From Eubacteriales bacterium (lineage in GTDB: Bacteria; Bacillota; Clostridia; Lachnospirales; Lachnospiraceae): a stretch of DNA of 61,638 nucleotides. The position numbers were made by a program, and so were the translations under genes. Below are positions 1 through 8,988 of this stretch, one piece after another. Under the pieces are notes generated by a model. That model worked only from the letters and a program-made list of their open reading frames with translations. It did not search any database and was not told the origin of the DNA. The stretch lies in assembly GCA_030524715.1 (NCBI GenBank), contig JAUNGB010000021.1, positions 1 through 61,638 of the forward strand. The letters are read 5' to 3'. How positions within the stretch are numbered: position 1 is the first letter of the stretch; every line of letters starts with the position of its first letter.

Positions 1-85
1 ATTCATTCCCTTTCTTGCAAAAAATATAGTACAATGTTAAAATAAATTTACAAATCAGTGATTTCAGTGATTTATACAAATCAAG

Positions 86-118
86 GTTACTGTTCATGCC
101 TGCGGTGTAAACAGTAAC
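86..118. repeat. 33-nt palindromic intergenic repeat, copy 1
   Basis: The arms GTTACTGTT and AACAGTAAC enclose a GC-rich centre. A second 33-nt copy with three differences lies at 60625-60657 and a shortened copy at 14635-14661. It sits about 45 bp upstream of the first glycosyltransferase start, so it could be a hairpin in the leader or an operator. The rest of 1-161 is AT-rich and shows no gene; the upstream gene lies outside the window. Confidence 0.75.
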
Positions 119-161
119 AAATCAGAGTTTATAAGAATCAAGAATCCGAGGTTAAAGGAAA

Positions 162-2048
162 ATGAGTAAAGAACAAAACCCGGGCGGACAGATACAGTGG
201 GGGAGACTTTTAAAAAAACTCTCGCCCTATACCATCCAGAAGGGCTTCCGGTATCTGAAGCACTATGGACCAAAGGAATTTTGGATCCGCCTTCATGAAC
301 GCTTTGAACCCGAAGAAGTCCCCTACGGACCATGGTACGAGGCTTATATACCGGATGAGGAGACGCTGGCGCGGCAGAGAAAATACCGTTTCCGCAATGC
401 TCCGCTTATCAGCGTGGCCGTTCCGGCATATAAGACTCCCGGAATATTTTTACAGCAGATGATAGATTCCCTGTTGGCGCAGACCTATTCCAACTGGGAG
501 CTTTGTATTGTCAACGCAAGCCCGGAGGACTTTGAGATGCAGAAGGTGCTGCGCTCCAATATGAAAAGGGACAGGCGTATCCGCGTCCGCTCCCTGGAAA
601 AAAATCTTGGGATCGCGGAAAATACCAATGAAGCGCTGGCTATGGCAAAGGGGGAGTTTGTTGGACTTTTGGACCATGACGACCTGTTGGCGCCCAACGC
701 TCTCTACGAGATCGCCCTTGCCTTAGAGAAGGATCCGGAGATTGACGCGGTCTATACGGACGAGGATAAGGTTACGGCGTCCCTGGACGAGCATTTCCAG
801 CCCCACTTAAAGCCGGACTTTAATCTGGATCTGCTCCGCTCCAACAATTATATCTGCCATTTTTTTGTGGTAAGGCGTACGGTGGTGGAGAAGGCGGGGG
901 GCTTCCGCCGGGAATTTGACGGGGCTCAGGACCATGACTTTATTTTCCGGTGCGTGGAGTCGGCAAATAAGGTCGCCCATGTTCCGGAGATCCTTTATCA
1001 CTGGAGAACCCACAAGGCTTCTACGGCAGATAATCCTGCCAGTAAGATGTATGCCTTCGACGCCGGGAAGCGCGCCGTCGAAGCTCATCTTGCCCGGATG
1101 GGAGTACAGGGAGAGGTCAGCCACACTAAGGATCTGGGATTTTTCCGGGTGAAATATCCTGTGCAGGGAGAGCCGCTGGTTTCTATTATCATTCCCAATA
1201 AGGATGAGAAGGAAACCCTGCAGGCATGTATCCGCTCCATCCGGGAAAAAAATGACTACAAAAATTACGAGATCATCATTGTGGAAAATAACAGCGAAAC
1301 AGACGAAATTTTCCATTATTATAAAGAATTGTCTAAAGAGCCGGATATCCGGCTTCTCCGCTGGAAGAAGGAATTTAATTATGCCGCCATTAATAATTTC
1401 GGCGCCCGCCATGCCAGGGGAGAGTATCTGCTGTTCCTGAATAATGACGTGACGGCCATTGAGCCGGACTGGCTTTCCGAGATGCTGGGCGTCTGCCAGC
1501 GCCGGGAGGTAGGGGCGGTGGGAGCCAAGCTGCTTTATCCTGACAATACCATCCAGCACGCAGGCTGCGTGGTGGGTATCGGAGGGATCGCAGGGCATCT
1601 TTTTGTGGATATGCCTGCCAGCCGTACGGGATATCTGCATAAGGCGTCGCTTCTTCAGGATATGAGTGCGGTCACAGCCGCCTGTATGCTGATGAAAAAA
1701 GAAGCCTTTGAGGCGGCGGGAGGCTTTACGGAGGAGCTTGCCGTTGCCTTTAATGACGTGGATCTCTGTCTGAAGGCAGGCCGCGCGGGGTATCTGATCG
1801 TGTATGACCCTTATGCGCTGCTTTATCATATGGAATCAAAAACAAGAGGGGCAGAGGACAGCAAGGATAAGGTACGCCGCTTCCAGACCGAGATAGAATA
1901 TATGCGCTGTCACTGGATCGACATCCTGAAAAACGGCGACCCCTACTATAATAAAAATCTTTCCCTGACCAAGTGGAATTATTCACTTAAGCCCCTGCCG
2001 GGAATGGGAAAGGACAAGGAGAAGTCATGCAGCAAGTATCAGTTATAA
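162..2048 (+). CDS. Two-domain family-2 glycosyltransferase
   Basis: This 628-residue protein carries two consecutive GT-A (GT2) domains. The first begins near residue 82 (ISVAVPAYK) and has its metal-site motif in GLLDHDDLL. The second begins near residue 341 (VSIIIPNKD) and has FLNNDV plus FNDVDLCLKAGRAGY. No membrane segment is obvious, so it probably works at the inner face of the membrane on lipid-linked sugar. The start has an AAAGGAAA-type ribosome site. It overlaps the next glycosyltransferase gene by 22 bp, which implies translational coupling in a surface-polysaccharide operon. Sugar specificity cannot be read from the sequence. Confidence 0.93.
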   Translation: MSKEQNPGGQIQWGRLLKKLSPYTIQKGFRYLKHYGPKEFWIRLHERFEPEEVPYGPWYEAYIPDEETLARQRKYRFRNAPLISVAVPAYKTPGIFLQQMIDSLLAQTYSNWELCIVNASPEDFEMQKVLRSNMKRDRRIRVRSLEKNLGIAENTNEALAMAKGEFVGLLDHDDLLAPNALYEIALALEKDPEIDAVYTDEDKVTASLDEHFQPHLKPDFNLDLLRSNNYICHFFVVRRTVVEKAGGFRREFDGAQDHDFIFRCVESANKVAHVPEILYHWRTHKASTADNPASKMYAFDAGKRAVEAHLARMGVQGEVSHTKDLGFFRVKYPVQGEPLVSIIIPNKDEKETLQACIRSIREKNDYKNYEIIIVENNSETDEIFHYYKELSKEPDIRLLRWKKEFNYAAINNFGARHARGEYLLFLNNDVTAIEPDWLSEMLGVCQRREVGAVGAKLLYPDNTIQHAGCVVGIGGIAGHLFVDMPASRTGYLHKASLLQDMSAVTAACMLMKKEAFEAAGGFTEELAVAFNDVDLCLKAGRAGYLIVYDPYALLYHMESKTRGAEDSKDKVRRFQTEIEYMRCHWIDILKNGDPYYNKNLSLTKWNYSLKPLPGMGKDKEKSCSKYQL

Positions 2049-2983
2049 TTCCTAATTTTAACGGCGTTGCTTATCTGGACGGCGTTCTGGGAAGCCTGGA
2101 GAAACAGACCATCAAAAGCTACGAGGTCATTCTGGTAGACAACGGCTCCTCGGACGGGAGCTGTGCGTTTGTGGCGGCCCATTATCCGTGGGTGCATCTG
2201 ATCGAGCTGCCGGAGAATCTGGGCTTCTGCGGGGCGGTGAACCGCGGTATTATTGCGTCCGGGGCGCCCTATGTCCTTCTTTTGAACAACGACACGGAGG
2301 TGGAGCCGGATTTTCTGGAAGAGATGTGCGCAGCCCTTGGACGCCATAAAAAGGCGTTTTCCTGCGCCGCAAAGATGGTCCAGTATTACGACCGGGACAA
2401 ACTGGACGACGCGGGAAATTATTACTGCGCCCTGGGCTGGTCCTATGCCCGCGGAAAAGGAAAGGATATCCATACCTACGAAAAAGAGGAACAGATCTTT
2501 GCCGCCTGTGCGGGAGCGGCCATTTACCGTAAAAAGATTTTTGATAAGATCGGCCTGTTCGACGAAGAGCATTTTGCCTATCTGGAGGATACGGACGTGG
2601 GATACCGGGCGCGGATCTACGGCTATGAAAACTGGTACGCCCCCAAAGCAGTGGTTTATCATGTGGGAAGCGGAACCAGCGGCTCCAGATATAATCAGTT
2701 TAAAACCAGATATTCATCCAGAAATAATGTGTATCTGATCTATAAAAACATGCCGTTCCTGCAGATTCTGTTAAATCTTCCGTTTCTTATTGCGGGATTC
2801 GGCGCGAAATTTTTGTTTTTTGCCCTGAAGGGAATGGGCAGGGAATACGCGGCAGGGATCAAGAACGGCTTCCAGATCAGCAAAAAAGGGCACAAGGTAC
2901 CTTTTTCCGGAAAAAGGCTGCGTAATTATCTCCGCATTCAATGGGAGCTCTGGGTGAACGTTATACGCCGTTTTTTGGTGTGA
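2027..2983 (+). CDS. Family-2 glycosyltransferase, rhamnosyltransferase-like (WbbL type)
   Basis: A 318-residue GT2 protein. The N-terminus has the fold signature VSVIIPNFNG, a nucleotide-sugar site near VDNGSSDGS, and the metal motif LLNNDTEVEPDF. FAYLEDTDVGYRARIYGY matches the acceptor/catalytic region of WbbL-like rhamnosyltransferases. A hydrophobic stretch near residues 245-265 (LLNLPFLIAGFGAKFLFF) suggests membrane association. The start lies inside the upstream gene behind an AAGGAG site. Linkage and sugar are not determinable; rhamnosyl transfer is only the best family guess. Confidence 0.9.
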   Translation: MQQVSVIIPNFNGVAYLDGVLGSLEKQTIKSYEVILVDNGSSDGSCAFVAAHYPWVHLIELPENLGFCGAVNRGIIASGAPYVLLLNNDTEVEPDFLEEMCAALGRHKKAFSCAAKMVQYYDRDKLDDAGNYYCALGWSYARGKGKDIHTYEKEEQIFAACAGAAIYRKKIFDKIGLFDEEHFAYLEDTDVGYRARIYGYENWYAPKAVVYHVGSGTSGSRYNQFKTRYSSRNNVYLIYKNMPFLQILLNLPFLIAGFGAKFLFFALKGMGREYAAGIKNGFQISKKGHKVPFSGKRLRNYLRIQWELWVNVIRRFLV

Positions 2984-3028
2984 GAGATGCATTTCATAGA
3001 AAATTTATAAAATAATGTTAAGATTTTA

Positions 3029-3055
3029 TTGCTTTTGGCGTTCATCTATTATAAT
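3029..3055 (+). promoter_or_regulatory. Possible promoter of the sugar-transferase gene
   Basis: TATAAT at 3050-3055 is a perfect -10 box. The best -35 (TTGCTT, 3029-3034) is only 15 bp away, so the assignment is tentative. It lies in the 103-bp gap between the second glycosyltransferase and the sugar transferase. Confidence 0.4.
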
Positions 3056-3086
3056 ATTACAATGAAATAGAGCGAGGTGGCAGAGA

Positions 3087-4487
3087 TTGATTGTAGATAA
3101 CCAGAAGAATTTCAGTCGTCTCCATATGCTGATCGATATTTTAATAGTTGCTGTTTCCTATATCTGCGCATGGTTTATCAGGTTCATATTGATGGGCGCT
3201 ACGGCTGTCCGGGCCAGAAGCTTCGGGGAGTACATGATGACCCTGGTATTTATCATACCGGTTTATGTGCTGCTGTATCAGGCCTTTGGATTATATGAAC
3301 CTATGCGCATGCAGGGACGCCGTCTTGTGCTTGCCAGTGTTATAAAGGCAAATACGCTGGGACTGATGATCACAACCTTCATCTGGTATGCTATGGGCGA
3401 GGATCATTTCGCCCGAGGCATGGTTTTCAGCTTTTATATTATTAATGTATGCCTGGAATGCAGTATCAGGATGCTGATCTTTTATGCCCTCCGGAATATG
3501 CGCAGGCGGGGGCTCAATCAGAAGCAGATGATACTGGTAGGCTACAGCCGCGCTACGGAAGAGTACATTGACCGGATCCAGCAGAATCCTCAGTGGGGAT
3601 ACGTCATCAGGGGGATCCTTGACGACAATATTCCGGCGGGCACTATGTATAAAGGCGTAAAGGTGATCGGCAGGATCGCTAATCTTATGGTGATCCTTCC
3701 CACGAACCGTCTGGATGAAATAGCAATCACTCTGGGATTAAGCGAATACTACCGCCTGGAGGAAATCGTCGCATTATGTGAGAAATCAGGGGTACACACC
3801 AAGTTCATCCCGGATTATAATAAGATTATTCCGACCAAGCCTTATACGGAGGATATCCTGGGGCTTCCGGTCATTAATATCCGATATGTTCCTTTGACAA
3901 ATACATTTAATGCTTTGGTCAAACGTGCAATGGACATCGTAGGCTCTGTGGCAGGGATCATTGTGGCTTCGCCGGTAATGCTCCTGATGTGCATCCTTAT
4001 TAAACTGACTTCCCCGGGACCGCTGATCTATAAGCAGGAACGGGTCGGCCTTCACAACAAAACCTTCCGGATGTATAAGTTCCGTTCCATGGAGCTGCAG
4101 CCGGAGGCTGAAGAGAAAAAAGCCTGGACGGTCAGGAATGACCCCAGAGTTACCGGAATCGGCAAATTCATGCGGCGCACAAGTATTGACGAGCTGCCGC
4201 AATTGTTTAACATACTCAAAGGTGATATGAGCCTTGTGGGACCCCGCCCGGAACGTCCGTTTTTTGTGGAAAAGTTCCGTGAGGAGATACCGCGATATAT
4301 GGTGAAGCATCAGGTGCGCCCCGGGCTGACAGGGTGGGCGCAGGTAAACGGATACCGAGGGGACACTTCCATCCGCAAACGTATCGATTACGATCTTTAC
4401 TATATTGAGAACTGGACCATAGGGCTTGATATTAAAATATTGTTTCTGACAATATTCAAAGGTTTCATCAACAAAAATGCTTACTAA
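3087..4487 (+). CDS. Polyprenyl-phosphate sugar phosphotransferase, WbaP/WcaJ-like
   Basis: This 466-residue enzyme should start a polysaccharide repeat unit by moving a sugar-1-phosphate from a nucleotide sugar to undecaprenyl phosphate. Four to five hydrophobic segments fill the first ~125 residues, followed by a Rossmann-like CoA-binding-type middle (MILVGYSRATEEYI). The C-terminal catalytic domain begins near residue 275 (KRAMDIVGSVAG) and carries the family marks SPGPLIYKQERVG, FRMYKFRSM, DELPQLFNILKGDMSLVGPRP and RPGLTGWAQVNG. The start is TTG at 3087 behind GAGGTGG. The sugar is usually glucose or galactose in this family, but the sequence does not decide it. Confidence 0.93.
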   Translation: MIVDNQKNFSRLHMLIDILIVAVSYICAWFIRFILMGATAVRARSFGEYMMTLVFIIPVYVLLYQAFGLYEPMRMQGRRLVLASVIKANTLGLMITTFIWYAMGEDHFARGMVFSFYIINVCLECSIRMLIFYALRNMRRRGLNQKQMILVGYSRATEEYIDRIQQNPQWGYVIRGILDDNIPAGTMYKGVKVIGRIANLMVILPTNRLDEIAITLGLSEYYRLEEIVALCEKSGVHTKFIPDYNKIIPTKPYTEDILGLPVINIRYVPLTNTFNALVKRAMDIVGSVAGIIVASPVMLLMCILIKLTSPGPLIYKQERVGLHNKTFRMYKFRSMELQPEAEEKKAWTVRNDPRVTGIGKFMRRTSIDELPQLFNILKGDMSLVGPRPERPFFVEKFREEIPRYMVKHQVRPGLTGWAQVNGYRGDTSIRKRIDYDLYYIENWTIGLDIKILFLTIFKGFINKNAY

Positions 4488-4503
4488 GACAAGGGGAAAA
4501 GTC

Positions 4504-5928
4504 ATGAAAGGAAAAATGAAAAAAGTTCTGTTTTTTCTTGAGATTGTGATTCTGCTGGTATTTATCGGCGGCCTGTATATTTACGGGCAGGTTACTTCAA
4601 AAATGAAAAAAATTGAACAGCCTGTGCTAAATGAAGAAGAAATTGTGATCAATCCTGAAGCGCCGAAGATGACAGGCTATACGACCTATGCGTTGTTCGG
4701 TATTGACCACAGAGATAAAAACGCTGCGCTTAGCGGTGAAAACAGCGACACCATCATTATTGCCAGCGTCAACAATGATACCAAGGATGTGAAGCTGGTT
4801 TCCATTTACAGAGATACGCTCCTGAATATCGGAAGCAGCGACACCTATGCCAAGGCAAACGCCGCCTATGCTTACGGCGGCCCGGAGCAGGCCATTTCCA
4901 TGCTCAATACCAATCTGGATCTGGATATCAAGGATTATGCTACCGTTGATTTTAACGCGCTGGTAACTGTCATCGATTTGCTCGGCGGACTGGATATTCC
5001 CATGTCCTATGCGGAAATCGAACATATGAACAATTACAGCGTGGAAACTTCAGAAGAAACAGGAAAGAGTTTTACGCCTATTGAGAAGCCGGATCCTGCG
5101 CCTGAGAACCAGGAGGAGATCATCGGTACGTATCACCTGAACGGCGTACAGGCAACCTCCTACTGCCGTATCCGTTATACCTCCAGTCTTGATATGGGAC
5201 GTACGGAGAGACAGCGAAGAGTGATCCAGATGATCGTTTCCAAAGCAAAGACCGCAGGGCTGTCTACTATTTTTGACATTATGGATGAGGTATTCCCTAT
5301 GGTGCAGACCTCCATGAGCCAGACAGAGATCCTGAAAATGATACCTACGCTCATCGGTTACAGTGTGGACGATACGATAGGTTTCCCACAGAGCTATAAG
5401 TTCTCCAATATTAAGGGAAGCATTATCGTGCCTACCTCGCTGGAGAGCAATGTGATCGAGCTCCACAAATTCCTGTACGGAGAGGACACTGCTTATACTC
5501 CATCCGCAGAGGTAAAGGCTTACAGTGAAAAGATCCTGGAAATCGTCGGCGGCGGTGAGCAACTTCTGGATGAGGCTCCTGCAACATCAGAGGAGACGGA
5601 AGGAACGGACGATGATAACTTTATCTGGCAGGATAACGGGGATAATACTGATTATGATTCTGATCCTGGTTATACAGATTACGATTCGGATTATACAGAC
5701 CCCGATCCCGGTTATACGGATCCCGATCCGGGTTATACGGATCCCGATCCCGGCTACACGGAGCCAGACCCTGACCCCGGCTACACAGAGCCGGATCCGG
5801 ACTATACGGAGCCAGATGATTCGGGTTATACGGAACCGGAAGGCGGCGGAGAAGACGGAGGCTACGAATCCGGTGGTGAAGTACAGGAGAGCTCCGGCGT
5901 TTCAGAAACAGAGGGGCTTTCTGAATAA
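4504..5928 (+). CDS. LCP (LytR-CpsA-Psr) family protein with acidic repeat tail
   Basis: LCP proteins attach undecaprenyl-linked polymers to peptidoglycan on the outer membrane face. The 474-residue protein has one N-terminal membrane anchor (VLFFLEIVILLVFIGGLYIYG). Its LCP domain has the conserved NSDTIIIASVN and SIYRDTLLNI stretches and the Arg-rich end RYTSSLDMGRTERQRRV. After about residue 360 comes an acidic tail of YTDPDPG / YTEPDPD repeats, possibly a wall spacer. I prefer ATG at 4504 over the in-frame ATG at 4477: it has an AAGGGGAAAA site and does not overlap the preceding gene. It fits the polysaccharide cluster as the ligation step. Confidence 0.92.
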   Translation: MKGKMKKVLFFLEIVILLVFIGGLYIYGQVTSKMKKIEQPVLNEEEIVINPEAPKMTGYTTYALFGIDHRDKNAALSGENSDTIIIASVNNDTKDVKLVSIYRDTLLNIGSSDTYAKANAAYAYGGPEQAISMLNTNLDLDIKDYATVDFNALVTVIDLLGGLDIPMSYAEIEHMNNYSVETSEETGKSFTPIEKPDPAPENQEEIIGTYHLNGVQATSYCRIRYTSSLDMGRTERQRRVIQMIVSKAKTAGLSTIFDIMDEVFPMVQTSMSQTEILKMIPTLIGYSVDDTIGFPQSYKFSNIKGSIIVPTSLESNVIELHKFLYGEDTAYTPSAEVKAYSEKILEIVGGGEQLLDEAPATSEETEGTDDDNFIWQDNGDNTDYDSDPGYTDYDSDYTDPDPGYTDPDPGYTDPDPGYTEPDPDPGYTEPDPDYTEPDDSGYTEPEGGGEDGGYESGGEVQESSGVSETEGLSE

Positions 5929-5985
5929 GGCTTTGCGTTGCTCTGTTGTTTCTGTAAGCGGCTGAGAATCGCAACAGTAAGAATC

Positions 5986-6026
5986 AAAAACCATCCCGTA
6001 AGCGGCTGCGGCAGGGATGGTTTTTC
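5986..6026 (+). terminator. Rho-independent terminator after the LCP gene
   Basis: AAAAACCATCCC (5986-5997) pairs with GGGATGGTTTTT (6014-6025), leaving a 16-nt loop and a T-run on the 3' side. It separates the LCP gene from the next glycosyltransferase. Confidence 0.85.
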
Positions 6027-6057
6027 TTGTATATCAGATGTGCAGAAAGGATTAAAA

Positions 6058-6978
6058 ATGGAAAATATAAAAGTCGATGTGATCATTCCGACATACCGTC
6101 CGGGAAAAGAATTCGGACGTCTGCTGAAACGTCTCAGCCAGCAGGATTATCCCATTCATAAAATTCTGGTCATGAATACGGAAGAGGCTTTCTGGGATCC
6201 CGTCTGGGAGAAGGAATATCCTCTTTTGGAAGTACATCACCTGAAAAAGGCGGAATTTGACCACGGAGGAACAAGAAAAAAGGCGGCGGCCCTGTCTGAT
6301 GCGGAGATTATGGTGTTTATGACACAGGACGCCCTTCCCGGAGACAAGACTCTGATTATCAATCTGCTGCGCCCTTTACTTGAGGATGAAGGTGTGGGCG
6401 CGGCGTACGCGCGGCAGCTTCCCAACAGCGGATGCAGCTTTCTGGAAAGGTATACCAGATCCTTTAATTATCCGGCGGAAAGCTGTATCAGGACAAAAGA
6501 AGATCTGCCGCAGTACGGAATTAAAACCTTCTTCTGTTCCAATGTATGCGCGGCATACAAAAAGCATATTTATGAGGAAGCAGGAGGCTTTGTTGACAGA
6601 ACCATTTTCAATGAGGATATGATCTATGCAGGAGGGCTGATCCAACGGGGATATGGGATCGCGTACGCTGCGGACGCCAGAGTGATTCATTCCCATAATT
6701 ACTCCTGTATGCAGCAGTTTCATCGGAATTTTGACCTGGGCGTTTCTCAGGCGGAGCATCCGGAAATTTTTGCAGGCGTGCCGTCAGAAGGAGAAGGAAT
6801 AAAAATGGTAAAGAAAACCTTCTGTTATCTGCTGAAAAGCAGGCACCCATGTCTGATACCGGAGCTGATCCTGCAAAGCGCATGCAAATACGCGGGATAT
6901 CTGGCCGGGAAGCATTATCGGTCCCTTCCCCGCAAAGTCATTCTCTGGTGTACCATGAGCCCTTCCTATTGGCAATAA
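6058..6978 (+). CDS. Family-2 glycosyltransferase, rhamnosyltransferase-like
   Basis: A 306-residue GT2 protein with VDVIIPTYRPGKEF at the N-terminus and MTQDALPGD at the metal site. FNEDMIYAGGLIQRGYGIAYAADARVIHSHNY matches the distal part of bacterial rhamnosyltransferases. The start ATG at 6058 follows AGAAAGGA; a longer upstream frame exists but would read through the terminator hairpin. It lies downstream of the terminator, so it is probably a separate transcript of the same envelope-glycan locus. Acceptor and sugar are unknown. Confidence 0.88.
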   Translation: MENIKVDVIIPTYRPGKEFGRLLKRLSQQDYPIHKILVMNTEEAFWDPVWEKEYPLLEVHHLKKAEFDHGGTRKKAAALSDAEIMVFMTQDALPGDKTLIINLLRPLLEDEGVGAAYARQLPNSGCSFLERYTRSFNYPAESCIRTKEDLPQYGIKTFFCSNVCAAYKKHIYEEAGGFVDRTIFNEDMIYAGGLIQRGYGIAYAADARVIHSHNYSCMQQFHRNFDLGVSQAEHPEIFAGVPSEGEGIKMVKKTFCYLLKSRHPCLIPELILQSACKYAGYLAGKHYRSLPRKVILWCTMSPSYWQ

Positions 6979-6982
6979 GCCG

Positions 6983-7176
6983 TCAAACACACTCCGGTAC
7001 CGGCGGCAAGGCTATGGACCAATACCGGGTAATTGTCAGTGTCACTATTTCTTAAAACATCTATCACAATTTGAACACAATTGGTTGATAAACTGTCTTC
7101 ATACTCAGAAAAAAATATAGTCAGATATTATAAAAACGACAGTCCATAGTACATCGCGGCGCCGGAGCGTGTTTGA
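6983..7176. repeat. Long imperfect inverted repeat upstream of the HtrA gene
   Basis: The left arm (6983-7019, from TCAAACACACTCCGG to CTATGGAC) is matched in reverse complement by 7142-7176 (GTCCATAG to CCGGAGCGTGTTTGA), with a few mismatches. About 120 AT-rich bases lie between the arms. The outer motif CAAACACACTCCGG also forms an inverted pair at 58171-58245, again just upstream of an exported-protein gene. Confidence 0.6.
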
Positions 7177-7249
7177 ATCTTGATGTAATAAGTACAATGG
7201 CGCACCGGGCACAGCCTATGGATTTGCAGGATAGAAGGGAGCAGTAAAC

Positions 7250-8761
7250 ATGAATGATGAAAGGAAATGGGGACAGCCGCCTGAGACGCCGGAAGGGACG
7301 CAGGGAAGGAATCCTGTGCAGCCTGTTCAGAGAACGTATACAGAATCAGAAGATGAAAGAAACAGAAGAGCGGTTCCGCCGCAGTATTCACATTACCAGG
7401 TGCATCAGAATTCCGGCGGAAGGCCTCCGGTAGGACCGCCTCCGGAAAAGCCCAGAAAAGAAAGCGGCAGCTTTGGCAAAAAGGCGGGAACCACAGTTGC
7501 GCTGGCAGTGATATTCGGCCTGGTTGCCGGGGTGGTATTTCAGGGAGTAAATATTATTTCCGGGAAATTTTTCGGGACAGATAACCAGACAGCCCTTTCA
7601 ACTACAGAGACAGTTCCCGGTTCTGCCGATACAGCGTCATTGGCTGCCTCTGATACAGACGTAAGCACGTTGGCCGCCCAGAGCGGCAATGTGGCGGGAG
7701 TAGCCCAGGCGGCTATGCCGGCTGTAGTTGCGATCACTTCCGTAAGTATTCAGGAAATTCCAAGCTTTTTCGGTTACGCTTTTGGGTATGGAGTAAGGGA
7801 ATATCCCAGTACAGGAAGCGGATCCGGTATCATCGTAGGGGAAAACGACGACGAACTTCTGATCGCCACCAATAACCACGTGGTAGAGGACGCTACTACT
7901 CTCAGCGTCTGCTTTATCGGAAATGATGTTGTAAACGCTGAGGAAGAGACGCAGAATTTAGCCAGCAATGACGGAGATATTAACGTAGAAGATGCGGTCA
8001 GCGCTAAGATTAAAGGCACCGATCCGGAAAACGATCTTGCTGTTGTTTCCGTAAAGAAAAGCGATATTCCCGAGGACACCATGGCTCAGATCAAGATCGC
8101 GCAGATCGGAAGCTCTGACGATCTGGTAGTAGGCGAGCAGGTGGTCGCTATCGGAAACGCTTTGGGTTACGGGCAGTCCGTAACTTCCGGATGGGTCAGC
8201 GCCCTTAACAGAACCATTCAGCTTGACAATGGAAGCAGCGCGGAGGTAATTCAGACAGACGCAGCGATTAACCCCGGAAACAGCGGAGGCGCTCTTTTGA
8301 ATATGAAAGGCGAGCTTATCGGTATCAACTCTGCAAAATACGCGGACGATGCGGTGGAAGGTATGGGTTATGCCATACCGATCTCCAAGGCGCAGCCGAT
8401 CCTTGAAGAGCTGATGGACCGCCAGACAAGGGATAAGGTGGAAGAATCCAAGGCCGCTTATTTGGGCGTGGAGGTTCTGGATCTGTCAGCGGAAGCGATC
8501 CAGATGTACAATATGCCCACAGGGGCTTTCGTTTCCAAGGTTATCGCCGGTAATGCGGCTCAGAATGCAGGAATGCAGAAGGGCGACATTATCGTAAAGC
8601 TGGACGGACAGAAGGTCAGCGACAGGGACGACTTGTTGGATAAGCTTCAGTATTATGCGGCAGGGGAAAGCGTGGAAATATTGGTCGCAAGGGCAAGCAA
8701 TGGAGAATATACAGAGCAGACGCTGCAGGTAGTGCTGGACGCCCAGCCTTCCGCAGAATGA
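7250..8761 (+). CDS. htrA: HtrA/DegP-type S1C serine protease with PDZ domain
   Basis: This membrane-anchored quality-control protease should degrade misfolded proteins outside the membrane. The 503-residue protein has a polar N-terminal cytoplasmic tail (~75 residues) and one membrane segment near residues 80-105. The trypsin-like domain has its triad at His210 (NNHVVED), Asp262 (ENDLAVV) and Ser345 (NPGNSGGALL). A C-terminal PDZ domain starts near residue 400 (AYLGVEVLDLS ... GMQKGDIIVKLDGQKV). The start ATG follows GAAGGGAG. It is a single-gene unit with its own terminator; the long inverted repeat upstream may affect its expression. Confidence 0.95.
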   Translation: MNDERKWGQPPETPEGTQGRNPVQPVQRTYTESEDERNRRAVPPQYSHYQVHQNSGGRPPVGPPPEKPRKESGSFGKKAGTTVALAVIFGLVAGVVFQGVNIISGKFFGTDNQTALSTTETVPGSADTASLAASDTDVSTLAAQSGNVAGVAQAAMPAVVAITSVSIQEIPSFFGYAFGYGVREYPSTGSGSGIIVGENDDELLIATNNHVVEDATTLSVCFIGNDVVNAEEETQNLASNDGDINVEDAVSAKIKGTDPENDLAVVSVKKSDIPEDTMAQIKIAQIGSSDDLVVGEQVVAIGNALGYGQSVTSGWVSALNRTIQLDNGSSAEVIQTDAAINPGNSGGALLNMKGELIGINSAKYADDAVEGMGYAIPISKAQPILEELMDRQTRDKVEESKAAYLGVEVLDLSAEAIQMYNMPTGAFVSKVIAGNAAQNAGMQKGDIIVKLDGQKVSDRDDLLDKLQYYAAGESVEILVARASNGEYTEQTLQVVLDAQPSAE

Positions 8762-8790
8762 AAACAGCATATGAAAAATAGCAGATAAAA

Positions 8791-8817
8791 GGGACCTGAC
8801 CGTCAGGTCCTTTTTTT
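8791..8817 (+). terminator. Rho-independent terminator after the HtrA gene
   Basis: GGACCTGAC and GTCAGGTCC form a stem at 8792-8810, followed directly by seven T residues. Confidence 0.93.
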
Positions 8818-8851
8818 CAGAAATAAAAACTGATTTTATAAAAACTTTAGT

Positions 8852-8879
8852 TTGATACAGCCGAAAATTGTGGTATAAT
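8852..8879 (+). promoter_or_regulatory. Promoter of the clpX gene
   Basis: TTGATA (8852-8857) and TATAAT (8874-8879) are separated by 16 bp. The leader of roughly 100 nt contains AAACTATAAAAGC twice in tandem around 8905-8935. Confidence 0.75.
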
Positions 8880-8988
8880 TCCGTTATACTGGTAATTTCA
8901 TTATAAAACTATAAAAGCTGTAAAACTATAAAAGCGCTGACCGGCAGCCGCCATGCGGCAGAGCCGTTTAGTATAGAAGGGAGTCGCT

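Noticed and set aside
807-1829. 340-codon open frame on the minus strand
   Set aside because: It is the antisense of a well-supported glycosyltransferase gene, has no ribosome site and no recognisable domain.
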